In this document: positions 30,748 through 43,569 of the stretch, piece by piece | Layout: every line of letters begins with the position of its first letter | Numbering within the stretch: the stretch's first letter is position 1 | Source of the DNA: Amaurobius ferox | Taxonomy: Eukaryota > Arthropoda > Arachnida > Araneae > Amaurobiidae | Assembly (NCBI GenBank): GCA_951213105.1 | Contig: OX578138.1 | Span: forward strand, 67,356,037 to 67,420,036 | Direction: 5' to 3' | DNA length: 64,000 nt | Translations under genes and position numbers: made by a program | The notes under the pieces: model-generated | Told to the model about the DNA's origin: nothing | What the model saw: the letters and a program-made list of their open reading frames with translations, nothing else | Databases searched by the model: none

Positions 30748-30763
30748 CACGTGACGTCACGTG
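30748..30763. promoter_or_regulatory. perfect 16-bp palindrome CACGTGACGTCACGTG
   Basis: It contains two E-boxes (CACGTG) overlapping a CRE (TGACGTCA). bHLH and CREB/ATF proteins are known to bind such sites. No gene is recognised nearby, so regulatory use is speculative. Confidence 0.4.
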
Positions 30764-31734
30764 TATGTAGCGAAGAAATTCCCAAGTTTCATTCGTAAAC
30801 AAACTCTCAATGTATATTAGGTCTGTAGTAAAAGTTGCTAATTTTTCAATTATTTCAGTGTTTTTCCTTAATTAAAAGATGTTTTGTCTATAACATAGGT
30901 ATACATTAATATATATTGATTTTACATTCATTGAAATTGATGTGCGCATAGCTACAATAAACTAGAAAGCGTAAAGACATCTGATTTTCTCGCTTTCATT
31001 GCAAATCAGAAAATTTAAAATAGCAGCAATATAGTTCACTGTCATTTCATAATAATTTAAATAAATTTTATTATTAAAGATAGTTTTTAAATATATTTAC
31101 TTTTATGATTATGATCAGTATAGATAATCCAGAAGGTTATCGATAAGTTATAAACTGTCATTTTCTTTCTGTTTATATAAAACAAAATGCCTTCACTATC
31201 TATTGTTTGAATATTTGGAATAATCATATCTGAAAATCATTCTAAAATTTGATGTCCACAGCTATGAAAGTGTGAACTAAGAAAATAAGTAGTCCTATAT
31301 ACATAATAGTAATGTTGATGTTTACTATTTACAATTAAAATACAACAAATTTTCTGAAAAGAACTGCATTTTAAAGAGTCTTTTCTGAGCTTTCCTTCCA
31401 TTCACACTTATTTACACAACAATATAATTTTGTGTAACCTTTTATAAAGCATAACTAAACATGTTTCATTTTAAAATTTTCTTGTTTCCAAGCAAATCAT
31501 TGCAATATAACTTTGTTTTTCATTAAATATAGTAAAATAAAAAAGTAAAGAACCATATTTTAATTTTTAAAGTAAATACACTTTTAAAATTGTCAATTGT
31601 CATTACAAAGTCCATCATTATGAGCTATCAATTTTACTTTTTTTGTTGAGATTAATACAAAGTGTTTTTTTCATACTTTATCTTTGTATTGGTGTTTCAA
31701 TGGTATTAATGTGGCAATGAGCTTCATGGTGTAA

Positions 31735-31890
31735 AGCGTACAAAATACATGCATAAAATATTGCACGAGATCCTGGATTCACAGTAAAAACGATTACAGA
31801 TATAATATATTGGTATGTAGGTACAGAAGTGAGTAAAGCATACAAAATACTTGCTTAAAATATAATGCATAAGATTAAGGTGCAGTTAGA
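31735..31890. repeat. dispersed repeat also present at 58425-58525
   Basis: The words TTCACAGTAAAAAxGATTACA and GAGTAAAGCxTACAAAATAC occur in the same order at both loci. Here the second word also has a nearby partial duplicate (31731-31760). No coding capacity or terminal motif is visible. The family is unknown. Confidence 0.7.
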
Positions 31891-33042
31891 CCGATCCCAA
31901 AAAGTTACCTTTTGTCGATGGATGGTGCTGAATATCGCAGGTTTGGCGAGATTCGACATTGCGCCAAAAAGCGATTATGTTCAATTTGTAGCAATACTTT
32001 TCTTCACTTCTGGATGAATCCTGAAACCAGATATTATGAAATGCATTCAATCTCAATGAGAGTCTTGCATGTGTACAGTCTTGTTTTTCTCAGCTAATAA
32101 ATTGAAGAAGTGGACTATACATAAAAGTATCTCGAAACTTTCTTTATATTGATAATAATATGTCATGTTTATATTGTATGTTCATACTGATCAGTATAAA
32201 TTTTAAATCTTATATGCATATTCATAATTTAAATTGAATTTGTAGCATGCATATTCGTAATGTAATAAATATTTGTTATATGAGTGTTCATGGGAAACTG
32301 ACAAGTTAATTCATTTATTGCTGTTGAAGTACATTTGAAATTTTAACACTTTAAATGGGTTTGCTTGTGGTGCCTATAACTTATACGTTTAAGCATTTGT
32401 ATACTTTGGTGATGTGATTGCTTTGCCAATTATGATATACTGCTCCATTTAAAATAAGCTGTGCCATTCTGATACTAACAGCAAAATTTAACCGATTTTG
32501 TGCCAACACTACGCCATTTCACGAAAATACCAGAATGTTGGCTTTAAAAAAATCTAAAAGCAATTTAAAATTAAATTATATTGCACATAGCCAATTTGTA
32601 GCTATAACAAAGCATGGTTGTGAGTTCTTATCATGTCATTACTTCTTAAAATAAATAAACTTTACATAAAGTAACTTAGTTTATTTTTACGAAAGTAACA
32701 TCAGAGAAAAACATGAAGAATAATCATATCCGAATCTTTGATGTGGTATCTCCATAAAGTTTGAATCAACATTGCCTTGAAAATTTACCATCAGACAGAA
32801 GTTAGGCTAAACAACACTATCCATGTACTTTGCCACTTACCGGCAAACATACAAAAAAGGCTTACATAACAGTATGCATAGCGCTAATGCAATGCAGAAA
32901 ATAGCACTAGCAGCAAATAAAGGCGATGATTAATAAAGAAACTGATCTATAAAGATGAAACTTAATGAAGATTATGATAGTTAAGATACTCTACTGACAC
33001 ATCGACAAGTTTAAATAGTGCTGCATCATAGAAGTAGAAGTT

Positions 33043-33259
33043 AATGTTTCCGGAGTACGCCAATCTCAAATTGGATGAAGTAGAAATTAGCATATTCCGG
33101 ATGCTGACGTCTCAATTTGCAGGAATACGGAACATGGGGTTAAAAATTATTTACAAGCTATCCTAAAGTGATTAGCCAATCAGAATAAAGTAACTTTTGG
33201 GATTTTGACCGTACGTCGACTGATGTACATATTGCTTGTTTATATTAAGTTTTCTAACA
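33043..33259 (-). mobile_element. probable 3' LTR of the copia element (inner edge clear, outer edge uncertain)
   Basis: On the minus strand a purine tract GCAGGAGGGGGCCGAT (33260-33275) is followed by TGTTAGAAAACTTAATATAA, the usual polypurine tract plus TG start of a copia-type LTR. An inverted CCAAT motif and a TATTTAAAC box follow on the minus strand. The outer end could be at about 33043 (ending AACA) or farther left. No second LTR exists, because the element is 5'-truncated, so the boundary cannot be set by comparison. Confidence 0.5.
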
Positions 33260-33499
33260 ATCGGCCCCCTCCTGCAGATTGAGTTGCTTAACCATAAAAT
33301 ATCAGTTATAATCAAATTTAAATTCATATTCATGTTGAGCATACACTGCTTTATAGAATTTCAAATATCATGTATAAATTTTAGTGTATAATTACATTTC
33401 AAGACAATGTTTTAAAAAGTATAAACACATCATGATACATTTTACATGAAAACAAAAGTTAAAATATCTCTGTGTTAAAAACAGGAGATACCATTTATA

Positions 33500-33800
33500 A
33501 ATTTAAAAACTCTTAAACATTACCACACAGTATAAACTCAACAGTACATAAACTACATGTTGAGGGAATGTCAAAAAGTTTGTATATCACATTGAAAAAT
33601 TTTAAACTTTTAAACCTTCACCACACAGTTTAAACTCATTAGTATTTAAACTATTAAATGAGGGATTAAAAAAATGGTATAAGTTAATTTAGTGTATATC
33701 AAAAACCTTAAAAATCTTCACCACACAGTATAAACACATTGGTAACTAAACTACACAATGTGGGTTTTGAAAAAAGGGTTGAAGTTAATTTGAAAATACA
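33500..33800. repeat. three diverged tandem units of about 120 bp
   Basis: The unit core CACCACACAGTATAAAC followed by ATTxGTAxxTAAACTA recurs near 33525, 33622 and 33718. It lies between the LTR and the polymerase region of the copia element, in its 3' untranslated part. Confidence 0.8.
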
Positions 33801-33984
33801 CCTATGCAATTTAGACGAGTTAAATTTTGATTTCAAATTACAATTTAAAATTTTTAAGAAGTTTTAAAGATTTCACAGACTTTTAAAATTGCTTCCTTAA
33901 TAATTGGTTTAGGAAAACCATCAGCTTTGTTATTTTTGCTGTTTACAAATTTAATCTCAAAAAGTTTCTTTTCAACTAGATTTC

Positions 33985-36606
33985 TCAAAAAATGATATTT
34001 AACATCAATGTATTTTGTTCTATGATTCTCAATGGGTGAATTAGAAAATTAATGGCTGCTTGGTTGTCACAGAATATTATACTGTTTCCTAACTGAGCTT
34101 CAAGCTTATTATATTCCAGTAATATGTTTTGTACCCACACCATTTCCTTTGCTGATTCAGTCAATGAGATATATTCAGCTTCCATTGTATATAAACTCAC
34201 ACATTTATGCTTAAATGTCCTCCATGAAATAGGTACCCTATCTACAAAAAATATCATGCCTCACATTGATACTCTATCATCCCTATTAGCTGCAAAGTCA
34301 GAATCAGTATAATTTAAATTTACAAATTGAATATTAGATAAGTTTAATTTAAAATCTTCTTTAATTTATATCGAGTCTGGAATCGAGTCTCGAGTCTTTC
34401 TGCTGGCAAGAAATGATAAAACACCTAATAAGTTACTGTAAGGTATATTTTTCATCTGTTCAATTTCAGAATAATTTGCCGGGCAATCTGCTTTGCTTAA
34501 AACTACACTCTTTGCTATGGGTAAACTTGAAACAGGATATTTAAACTTTGAGAATTTATCACAAATTTTAGTAATGTATTGATATTGATGTATGAAATGT
34601 TTTTTCTCAAATTCAATACCTAGTAACATTTTTGTTTTACCTAACATTTTAATATCAAATTTAGACTTTAGAAGAAACGTTATAGAATTTAGATCATTTT
34701 GACTTTTGGCAAATAATATTATGTCATCCACATAAACAATTAATAAAGCTTTATTGTTAAAATTATATGCACAATTGTACCACTTAAACTTTATAAAATT
34801 TAGTTTTCTGAAAACCTGGTCTAACTCAAGATACTATTCTCTGCCTCTTTGGTGCAGGCCACAGTTTGCTTTATTTAAATTGCACACATATTTACTTTTG
34901 TTTTTGTCAAAAAATCCTGGGGGTTTTCTCATGAATGCACATATGATATCAAGTTATATATGGAACCATCCTAATAAACATACAAAAATAGTGTAAAACA
35001 TTCTAACAATTGTAAAGGTAATCTCCCGGCTAAACACCTAAGTTTGCTCTTTTTCCTGGTGCTACTAGTCACCCCTATGCTACTAGTCTAGCCTTATATC
35101 TGCTAATTTCATCCCTTTTGTTTCTTTTGACTGTATATACCCAACAGCAACTGATTACTTTGTTGGAAAATAGGTGCAGGCACTAAGTCCCAGACACCTC
35201 TTTCCTTTTTGACATTTAATTCGTCTGCCATGGCTATATTCCATTCTTTAGATTGGGGTGAATTAGCCTCTTCCTTGTAGTTGCTAGGGATTTGGATCTC
35301 TACAATGTTTGCTTCTGGCTGATTCCCTGATCTCCCGTGATCCCCCTTGAAATATTGAAAAACTTTTCATTAAATTTTATTTTCTTTTTCTCACAAAAAC
35401 TTTTTATTTCTTTTAAAATGACCTTAGCCTTGGTCCCTTTCCTTTGGAATAGTAATATACATCCTTTCTAGATCCTGTCATCCTTGGAATGACTTTTCTG
35501 ACCCAAGTAGTATCTGGATCGAGAATTGGATGATTATCACTAGAGGACCCCGTTTCTTCACTGTTTTCTGCAATGTCTTGATCTTCCTTTTATGAATCAT
35601 TTCTTTCTGTCTCCACATACTCCTCGTCAGACGAGTCCTGATATTTAGGCTTGTGAAATGAAAAAGGGAATTTTTCTACTAGTTTTGGTTTTTCATTAAT
35701 ATTGGATCCCAGACCACTTTCCTCTGCTTTGCACTCTTCATTAAATTTTACATTGTTAGTTTCGACTATCTTCCCCTCATTCAAGAGCCACATCCTATAT
35801 CCTCAAGTTTTTAAAGCATACCCTATCATAATGCCCTCTTGTGCCCTCATGTCAAATTTCCCCCTAAGTTGTTTAGGGTTGCCTACAAAAGCTTGGCATC
35901 CAAATGCCCTGAGGTGGGCAATTGATGTTGCTATATAGCTCGATCGGTGTTAGATTCTTGAATTTGTGGCAAATCCAATTTTTAATATATGCAAAACAGA
36001 GTAAAGCTTCTGCATAAAAATCGTCTTTTAAATTGCTGTCATTTAACATTGACCTAACACAATCCAAAGCTGGTAAATTAAACCCCTCCGAAACCCCGTT
36101 TTGTTCGGGTGTATATGTGTTTGTCCTTTCTGCTTTAATACCTTGTGTTTCTAAACACTTTTCAAATTCAGTGTGGCAAAATTCCATCCCATTGTCAGTC
36201 TTGACGCTTAACATTTTGGAATTCAAGAATCTTTCCGCTCTATGCTAAAATTGTTTAAATCTATCAAAAACTTCTGACTTTCTTTTCATAGGATAAATTG
36301 TTACTTTACGCGAAAAATAATCGGTTATGCGAAGGAAGTACCTAGCTCCTCCACGCGATGGTTTTGGTATAGGTCCACAAACATCCACATGGATTAGTTC
36401 CACTGGTTCATCAGATTTAATTCCTCCTATGGGTTTAAAAGAAATTCCATTTTTTGCTAATTTGCAGCATTTGCAATTGATTTTTTTAACACTGTTGTTT
36501 GACAATCCTTTAACAGCAGATATTTTACGTGTATGGTGTAAATAGTCAAAGTTAATGTGACAGTATCTTTTATGCCATAGCCTTGTATTTCCCCCGACTT
36601 CAAAGG
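33985..36606 (-). pseudogene. Ty1/copia retrotransposon pol, 5'-truncated and broken
   Basis: On the minus strand, from 36606 downward, the order is as follows. A pre-integrase motif (RLWHKRYCHINFDYLHH) comes first, then the zinc-binding CKCCKLAKNG. Integrase core pieces follow: HVDVCGPIPKPSRGGARYF, KTDNGMEFCHTEFEKCLET and YTPEQNGVSE. Then come linker NNVKFNEECK, the reverse transcriptase start (QSKEWNIAMADELN, about 35200-35300), the catalytic MDDIILFAKS (34731) and RNase H with TMEAEYISLTESAKEMVW (about 34150). The integrase-then-RT order identifies copia. Gag and protease are missing and frameshifts separate the blocks, so the copy is dead. Copia elements copy themselves through RNA in the cytoplasm. 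Confidence 0.88.
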
Positions 36607-37734
36607 GGGATTTTACATGATTAGAACTCTTAAATACACTAGATTAAACTTTATAGGAAGTGAAAGACACAAGGTCGAACTGACAGAAACATTATTGAGA
36701 TTTTACTTAATAACCAGTCTTCATTTTTATATTAAAGATATCAACAGAGACAAATGTACATAAAGAAACAAAGTGAAATTTTCAAAGATGAATAAATGTA
36801 AATAGTGTATTTGAATAAATGAAAAATATTAAAATAATAATGATACTATTTTGATATTAAAATATTTTTATTTTTAAATTTAGTTTTTATCTCCTTTAAA
36901 GTAGATAATATTCTTTAAACACTTATTTTTCTGTCTATATTATACTTTTGTTTTCCATATTAGACATTGCATAATATTAAACTTATTATGTAATATAATA
37001 CCCTATCTCGAAATATTTTGTTCAATTTATATATGTCATTTTTTTCAACTGGTGCAAATTTATTGTTGAAATCATAAAATTAACTGCCAGGTAAGTTTTA
37101 TTATTTATTTAGTTGGAGCGATAAATTTGACTATATCTTTCACCAAACACAACTCCCAAAATGACATATTTACAAAAAAAAAATTTCAAGTTTTACCTAA
37201 GCTATTCATTTCATTTTTTGTATAAAAAAAAGTTTATATGCATTTCTGTCTACTAATTCATTATTTAAAACAAACATATGGTAAATTTACATTTGCTTTG
37301 TATCCCTCCCTAAGTTGTAAGATGAAATTGTATGATTTTATATATATTTTATATAATTATAAAAATAACTTTTGCTTGCCAAATAATAATGAAATGTCTT
37401 ACAAAATAATTCTCAAAATAAAAAATAGAAACATTTAACGCATCATAGACCGATGAAATTGTCTGTTTTAGTGCAAGAAACGAATTTTAAAAATATATAT
37501 TTTGCATTAATATCTCTGTGTTAACTGTAATAGGAATTGTTTCTGTAGGAAAATAATTCTCCTGAAACCCTATTTTGAAGTCAAAACATATTTTAAACAG
37601 TTAGTTTATTTAAATTTTTAATTTCGAATGACGTATTTTTTGCGTAGAAAAGCATAAAGTTGTCTGTTTTGAGCGGGTCGGTTATAACTGAAGCGCCATC
37701 TGTTGCATTTTCTGTACAATTCTCACGATTTTTT
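36607..37734. other. AT-rich stretch between copia and LINE
   Basis: I see no gene. The copia element ends abruptly at about 36606, and the LINE frame begins to be readable at about 37735. Confidence 0.6.
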
Positions 37735-37833
37735 TATTGAACGCGACACCCGACACTAGGTAATCCAGTCACTAAATTGATTAACTGGAAATTTTTGTTA
37801 AACTTCTGAACGAGTCCCCATTCTCTTCCCAAC

Positions 37834-40247
37834 CATTGCCGTTTTAGCGCATGGGCGAACCCGGCTTTTATCGGGGGCCTCAGCCCAGAAAGGGGTGGGG
37901 GCCTCAAAACCCAACTTAGCGACAATATTGGCGATTTATTTGGCGACATTGGGCTATTATTTTCACTCATTTGTTTATATTGTATATATTTTATAATTGT
38001 TTATTTGGCAACAATAGTACAGTAATTGGCGACCTGCCAAGTTAAAAGCGACTTACTGCAGGCGCCAAAAAGTGACTGGGTGTATAGACACCGAACTGCA
38101 AATTGCATTGAACAAAGAGCAGGATTACTGGCAGAAAGTCTTGAAAAGGATCGTGGAAGTAATCAAGTTTCTGGCGTCGAGAGGCTTACCGCTGAGAGGA
38201 AACAATGAAAAGATTGAATCAGTTAAAAATGGGAATTATTTGGGTATTCTGGAGTTATTAGGTCAGTTCGATCCATTTCTCCAAGAACACATCAACAAAT
38301 ATGGAAATGCAGGAAAAGGAACGCCTTCTAATCTTTCAGCCACGATTTGTGAGGAGTTCATCGAAATCATAGGAAAGAAGGTTTTAGAAGCTATTGTCTC
38401 TGAAATTAATGTAGCGAAGTATTATTCGATTTCCGTTGATTCGACAACCGAGATCTCCCACATTAACCAGCTGACATTCATCGTTCGTTATTTGAAAGCC
38501 GGGGTGGTGATAGAAAGGTTTCTGCAGTTTATCCCTATCCGTGTTCATGGAGCGGAATATTTTGCCGAAGTAGTCATAACGTTCTTAAGAGAACACAGGA
38601 TTCCACTTATAAATTGCAGAGGCCAGTCATACGATAATGCATCCAATATGGCTGGGAAGTACTCAGGATTGCAAACAAGAATCAAGAAAGAAAGCGAGTG
38701 TGCTGAGTTCTTTCTTTGTGCAGGACATTCCCTGAATCTGGTCGGGGTCCAGGCAGCGAAAAGCTGTGCAGAAGCTTCTTATTTTGTTTTTATCCAAAGC
38801 CTGTATAATTTCTTTTCGGCTTCACCACGCCATTGGGATGTTCTGGTCTCAGACATGGGCCCTAAGAAGGAGGTTATAAAAACTTTGTCGGCGACTCGCT
38901 GGTCTGTGAGAGCGGATGCAGTTGCATACTTACACGACGGCTATGACCAAATCAAGGTAACATTCAACGTCTTCATCGACGATGAGGAGAAGAATCATGA
39001 TGCTCATCTTGCTGCAAGCGGTTTGCGAAAGCAAATGAACAGATTGAAGACAGTCTTCTTAACCATCCTGTGGAACGACATCCTGTTAAGATGTAGCAAA
39101 ACCAGCACATCCATGCAGCACGAGCAAATGGATTTATCGGAAACTGTCAAGCTTATCCGATCATTGATTTCTCAGATTGAAGTCAAGAGGGAAAAGTTTG
39201 AGGTATATGAAGCAAAAGAAAAATCCGGCGACTCGATACCAGGATCACAAAGATTCAAGATGTCGCAAGAAAAATCGGAGCTATCGGATCGCATTCTTTG
39301 ATGGAAATGCGCCTGACGTGCATTTAGAAGGTCAACAGAAATTCAAGGTTCAAAGTTTCCTTCCTATAATCGACTATCTAACGTCCAAAACGTCTTCAAG
39401 CGTATGAAATAATTTTCGAGAAATTTGGATTTTTCGAGAGGATTCACCACTTGGAAGAGGAAGAGATAAGACACCATTGCGAAAATTTGGCAGCCTGTTA
39501 TAAAAGCGATATCGACAAGGAAGAGCTTATATTTGATAGCATTCATCTCAAACACTACATAAAGGAAGAGATAAAAACCCTACGAGAAATGCACCGATAT
39601 AAACCATCTGACAATCAGCAGAAGGAGCGGAAAGAAATGGAGTATGTCGTCCATGATTCTAAAGAGAATGATAGCTGTTATGATCCGAAGAGAACGACTT
39701 TCAACATCCCACTTTTGTATTATCATTTACATACCAGTACAAGAGTTCTTCTTTCCGCCTTTCCCAATGTTGAAATCGCCATGCTGATTTCTCTGACAAT
39801 GATGGTTACTAACACAAGGGGCACAATGACCGAGGAAGAGACTGAATTATTTAAGCATTATGAGCATTGAAAGCAAGGTGTTGCAGGGGATTGATTTTAG
39901 TGATATTATAAAACTTCTGCACAAAAGAAATGCAGAAAGGCAAATATTGTGTAGCAAGTTTCTATATCTCATTCTCATTTATTGCAATTTAATTTCCAGC
40001 TGAAGTAAAATGCTGTGTTATGGAATAAATACGTTTATTTAGTCTGTATCATAAAACATACACATGTTGGGTGAAACAATTAGTTATACGACATAACGAG
40101 CGATTTTCGACTGAAATGTTTCCTGAAAAAAGGCATGTTCTTGCCCGCTCCCCAGGTCCAAGTCCTCTATCCCCTCCCCCCAAAGGAGCAGCAGGGGCCT
40201 CGTGAATTACTGTGCCGGCGGCCTCAAAACTTGTTAAAACGGCTCTG
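37834..40247 (+). mobile_element. hAT transposon, 2.4 kb, inserted in LINE copy 1
   Basis: Perfect 8-bp target-site duplication TTCCCAAC (37826-37833 and 40248-40255). Left end CATTGCCGTTTTAGC; right end in reverse CAGAGCCGTTTTAAC, then GAGGCC and a G-rich tract. Joining the flanks restores the LINE frame. The interior encodes a DUF4371-type hAT transposase with inactivating changes. Confidence 0.92.
38072..39870 (+). pseudogene. hAT transposase (DUF4371, ZMYM1-like), frameshifted and C-terminally deleted
   Basis: The first 410 residues read well: WQKVLKRIVEVIKFLASRGL, a first catalytic region SISVDSTTEISHINQLTFIV, a second Asp in RGQSYDNASNMAGKYSGLQ, then CAGHSLNLVGV and SATRWSVRADAV. A frameshift follows near 39300. 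The C-terminal domain gives AFPNVEIAMLISLTMMVTN and then jumps to TMTEEETELFKHYEH. About 20 residues corresponding to the conserved GERSFSKLKxIK block of the dimerisation domain are missing. The tail SKVLQGIDFSDIIKLLH appears in another frame after 39870. The N-terminal TTF/BED finger is absent. It is incapable of transposition. Confidence 0.85.
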
Positions 40248-41903
40248 TTCCCAACCATCACTGCCACCGATGATGTTGACTGGGCGATCAAAACACTAAA
40301 CCAAACATTTAGCTCAGCACTTTCCGACAGCACCTCCACCTACGTTCCATAACTCTAACAAAAACTCCCACATTCTATCACTAGACAAATTAATCTCAGA
40401 AACCGTGCTCGGCAACACACAAAAAATCCTGCCCACAGAACTAGATACGATCATCTAACGGCACAAATAAGACTTTTAATCTCTAACTATAAACAAGCCA
40501 ATTGGTAGCAATACGCCGAATCTCTCTCCCCTACTGATCATTCACTTTGGGACTTCTTAAGACGTATTCGTAAAAAGCATAAAAATATTTCCTTACTCAC
40601 TCACAATAATACCACTGCTTACACAGAACAAGACAAAGCTAATCTACTCGCTGATGTATATGAAAAACAAATCATACCACACGAAGATATTTTCTGCTCA
40701 AATTTCATGGAGGAAGCCGAGGATACCGTGAAGCAGTTTCTTAGTATTCCAAATACTCCCCCCCCCCACATATTCCCCACTGACATAGTTAACAACATCA
40801 ACACTCTCAAAAACAAGAAAAGCCCCGGCTCTGATGATATTTCAAACAAAGCTCTTAAATCCACCACTATTAATATAATTTTTTACATTACTGTTTTAAT
40901 CAATTCCATTTTCGATCTCAATTATTTCCCCCGTGACTGGAAGCACGCCGTCATTGTTCCAATCCTTAAACCAATTGAAAATTTAAACTCTCCAAAAAGT
41001 TTTCGCCCCATAAGCCTGCTATTCTCTCTTGGCAAACTGACTGAACATTTCATCTCCATACAAATCAACAATTTCCTTGCTAACAACAACATTCTTATCC
41101 CAGAGCAATTTGGTTTTAGACCGCTCCACTCTACAACACACCAACTGCTCCGCGTGGTGGAGTACATCTCTGATGGACTCCAAAACCGTCAGCAGTTGGA
41201 GGTATACTTATTGACGTCGCTAAAGCCTTCGATAGGGTGTGGTTCGTCGGACTCATGTACAAACTCATTCAGCTCCTTATGCCATACTCTCTTACCCATA
41301 TTTTATACTCCTACCTCAGTGAAAAAACCTTTCATGTCCGTCTGAAAAAGACACACTCACATACCAAACATATCCTGTCTAAAGTCCCCAGGGCAGTAAA
41401 CTTGGTCCCATTCTTTTTAACATTTGCATAAACGATATCACTAGAACCAACAACACTATTCTTTGTTTGTATGCGGACGACACTGCCATACTTGCCACAC
41501 ACCACAACACCAACTACCTACACCGATACTTAAAACATTACATCGACACCCTCGAACAAAAATTCTCGAAGAAATTCCGCATCTAAATAAACCCTAACAA
41601 ATGCCAAACTGTATTTTTCTCATCAACGTTTTCCGCCCCAATCAATCATAATTAACGATCAGCCAGTTTGCTTTGAGAGGACATGTAAATATCTCGGTGT
41701 CACTCTTGACAGCAGACTCACATGGAAACCCTACATTGAAAAACTCAATGATAAAAAATAAACTTTGTAAAAGCAGAACTGAGCTCCCTCCTGTATTCGA
41801 ATGATGTCAGCATTGAAAACAAAATCCTACTTTACAAATCAGTTATCCGCCCCATTATTCTCTATGCCTTCCCAATTTGGGGCTACGCTGCGAAATCAAA
41901 TGT

Positions 41904-42100
41904 TGTTTTCGTAGTTGTTGAGACCCAGACCGTCCGACCTACCAGAAAGATGTAAGGTAACCGTTTGGACGGCCGGGAAGTGCCACCCAATTTAGACCGG
42001 AACCCAGTGGGGGAGGCATCCACATAACCGCGCCCGATGCTGCTTGACTTCGGTGATCTAACGAGAACGGGTGTTTTCAGCACGGTAGGGCCGTTGGCTA
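41904..42100 (-). mobile_element. 5S-headed SINE, internally deleted, in LINE copy 1
   Basis: The flanks CGAAATCAAATGT (41891-41903) and CGAAATCTAATGT (42101-42113) are target-site repeats of the LINE sequence, and LINE copy 2 has the uninterrupted site at about 50560. On the minus strand a 72-nt 5S rRNA-like head joins directly to the SINE body (GGATGCCTCCCCCACTGGG), then the hairpin module and a CAACAAC tail. The tRNA-like part is missing. Confidence 0.85.
42027..42098 (-). pseudogene. 5' 72 nt of 5S rRNA-like sequence (SINE head)
   Basis: On the minus strand it begins GCCAACGGCCCTACCGTGCT and includes box A-like GAAGTCAAGCAGCATCGGG. Box C is lost. It is a SINE head, not a gene. Confidence 0.8.
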
Positions 42101-42596
42101 CGAAATCTAATGTAAAAAAAAGTCCAAATCATTCAGAACAAAATCCTACGTTCTATCAGAAAAGCCCCATGATACTTGAAAAATGTTGTAATACATCGCA
42201 ATTTCAATATTAAAACTATTAAGCAAGAGATGCGAAAACTCTCTAATAATTTCTATGATAACCTCGCTAGAATCCCCAACGAACTGATCTATAAAATGCC
42301 CGACTACGACTTCCGTGAATTTCCAAAAAGACCCAGAGCTATCTTAAATCCCGATTTAGACGTCCCATGCTGATTCCTAACTGAATTTCTTCTGCATCCC
42401 AGCAAAGGATATCCGCCTGTTCCCCCACCCACCTCATCTTCAAACCTCTACAATAAGACCACTGTTTACAGCATTCTTTGTTTACTACTCCTAACTTGTT
42501 TCATCAACTTTATTAGCCCCTATTGAAGGAGTAGGTTCAGTGGAAGACTGTGACCCACATATATGTTACCTGACAAGGGATACGGAGCTCTGCTCC

Positions 42597-43280
42597 AGGC
42601 GTCCTGCTATCGACAAATTACTGGCTGACTGGCCACAAAATTGTAAAGGAGAAGTTTTCTTCAGATTGTGCGGGTTTAACTATGGAGTTAGAAGTAAGGA
42701 GAAAAATCTTCTATAGATGTAAAACGTTAAATTACCATAATGCTTTGAGAATTATATCTAGGTGCCGCTAGTGAGTAATAAGTAGATGAGATGCTGGTGT
42801 TGCCATTTCTACACAGATAAATGTTATAAAAATGTGAATGAAATGGAAATATAATGACAGTTAATAAATCGAAAATATTTATCTTACAGCATTCTTCTGT
42901 ATCTAGAGCAATTTAGATTTGCTAATTTGAAGTCAGATTTACCAGTATAAATGCAAATTCGGATAGCAAAATGTGTAACTCTTCGTTACTCGTTGAAAAT
43001 TACAAAAATTTGACAAGAAAAAATAATTTTTATTCTGTAATTTAATCTTTTATCTGAAAGTGTTCTGTAATTTGGCAACAAAGCATTTTCCCAATGACAT
43101 CAAAATCTTTTGCATTTTGATTGGATATTACACCGATGGCGGGAATAATTTTTTGATTTGTCTGCTTGTTTACATTTTGTTTGTTTCTGTCATTCATTGC
43201 TTTATGACTTCTGTTCACATGCGAAAAGCAATGCGCATAATTGATTGATTACGTTTTACATCTCTCTAATTACGTATAGA
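42597..43280. other. AT-rich stretch without recognisable genes
   Basis: I see nothing recognisable between the LINE end and the THAP-like fragment. Confidence 0.6.
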
Positions 43281-43388
43281 CGAAGTCACTGTTTTGCTCC
43301 TGATTGTAAAATAGACTACAACGCAAATCGAGCAAAACTTAAACCTGGGGAAAAAAGAAATTTGAGTTTGTTTCAAACTCCTATAAAT
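43281..43388 (+). pseudogene. THAP-type zinc-finger fragment
   Basis: The frame encodes RRSHCFAPDCK, then KRNLSLFQTP about 20 residues later. The start of a THAP domain has this pattern: Cys-x4-Cys near the N terminus and a LFxxP motif about 25 residues later. The remaining Cys/His pair and the AVPTIF box are not found downstream, and no ATG directly precedes it (a TAG lies just upstream). It may be an orphan exon or a remnant of a P-element-like transposon, whose transposases carry THAP domains. Confidence 0.5.
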
Positions 43389-43569
43389 TTACTGTACTTT
43401 ATTCTGTTTAATATTTCTTTTCGTAAAAGTAATTTTAAGAAAACTTTTGTCAGAAAACCCATAAAACTAGTTGTTGTAGTAGCTTTAAAATTCAACTTTC
43501 AGAGATTTGAATCTGTTTCTGCAGGGTACACTGTAACAAATTATAGTTGAAGTATTCTATAAATAGTTA

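Larger units (their letters stand above)
29773..32700. other. AT-rich intergenic stretch
   Basis: No credible coding frame. It holds a 16-bp palindrome (30748-30763), a dispersed repeat (31735-31890), and a CAAAGGGTTAA end near 30126 resembling a piggyBac terminus without a convincing partner. Otherwise I see nothing recognisable. Confidence 0.6.
37735..42596 (+). mobile_element. Jockey-like non-LTR retrotransposon (LINE), copy 1, interrupted
   Basis: The frame appears at 37735 (TRHPTLGNPVTKLINWKF, end of the endonuclease region) and resumes after a hAT insertion at 40256. The reverse transcriptase follows in several frames: AVIVPILKP, SFRPISLLFSLGKL, EQFGFRPLHSTTHQLL, AKAFDRVWFVGLMYKL (via frameshift) and an intact YADD motif near 41471. 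A SINE sits at 41904-42100. The 3' end, shared with copy 2, is GGATACGGAxCTCTGCTCC at 42596, with no poly-A. It is 5'-truncated and inactive. Confidence 0.85.
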
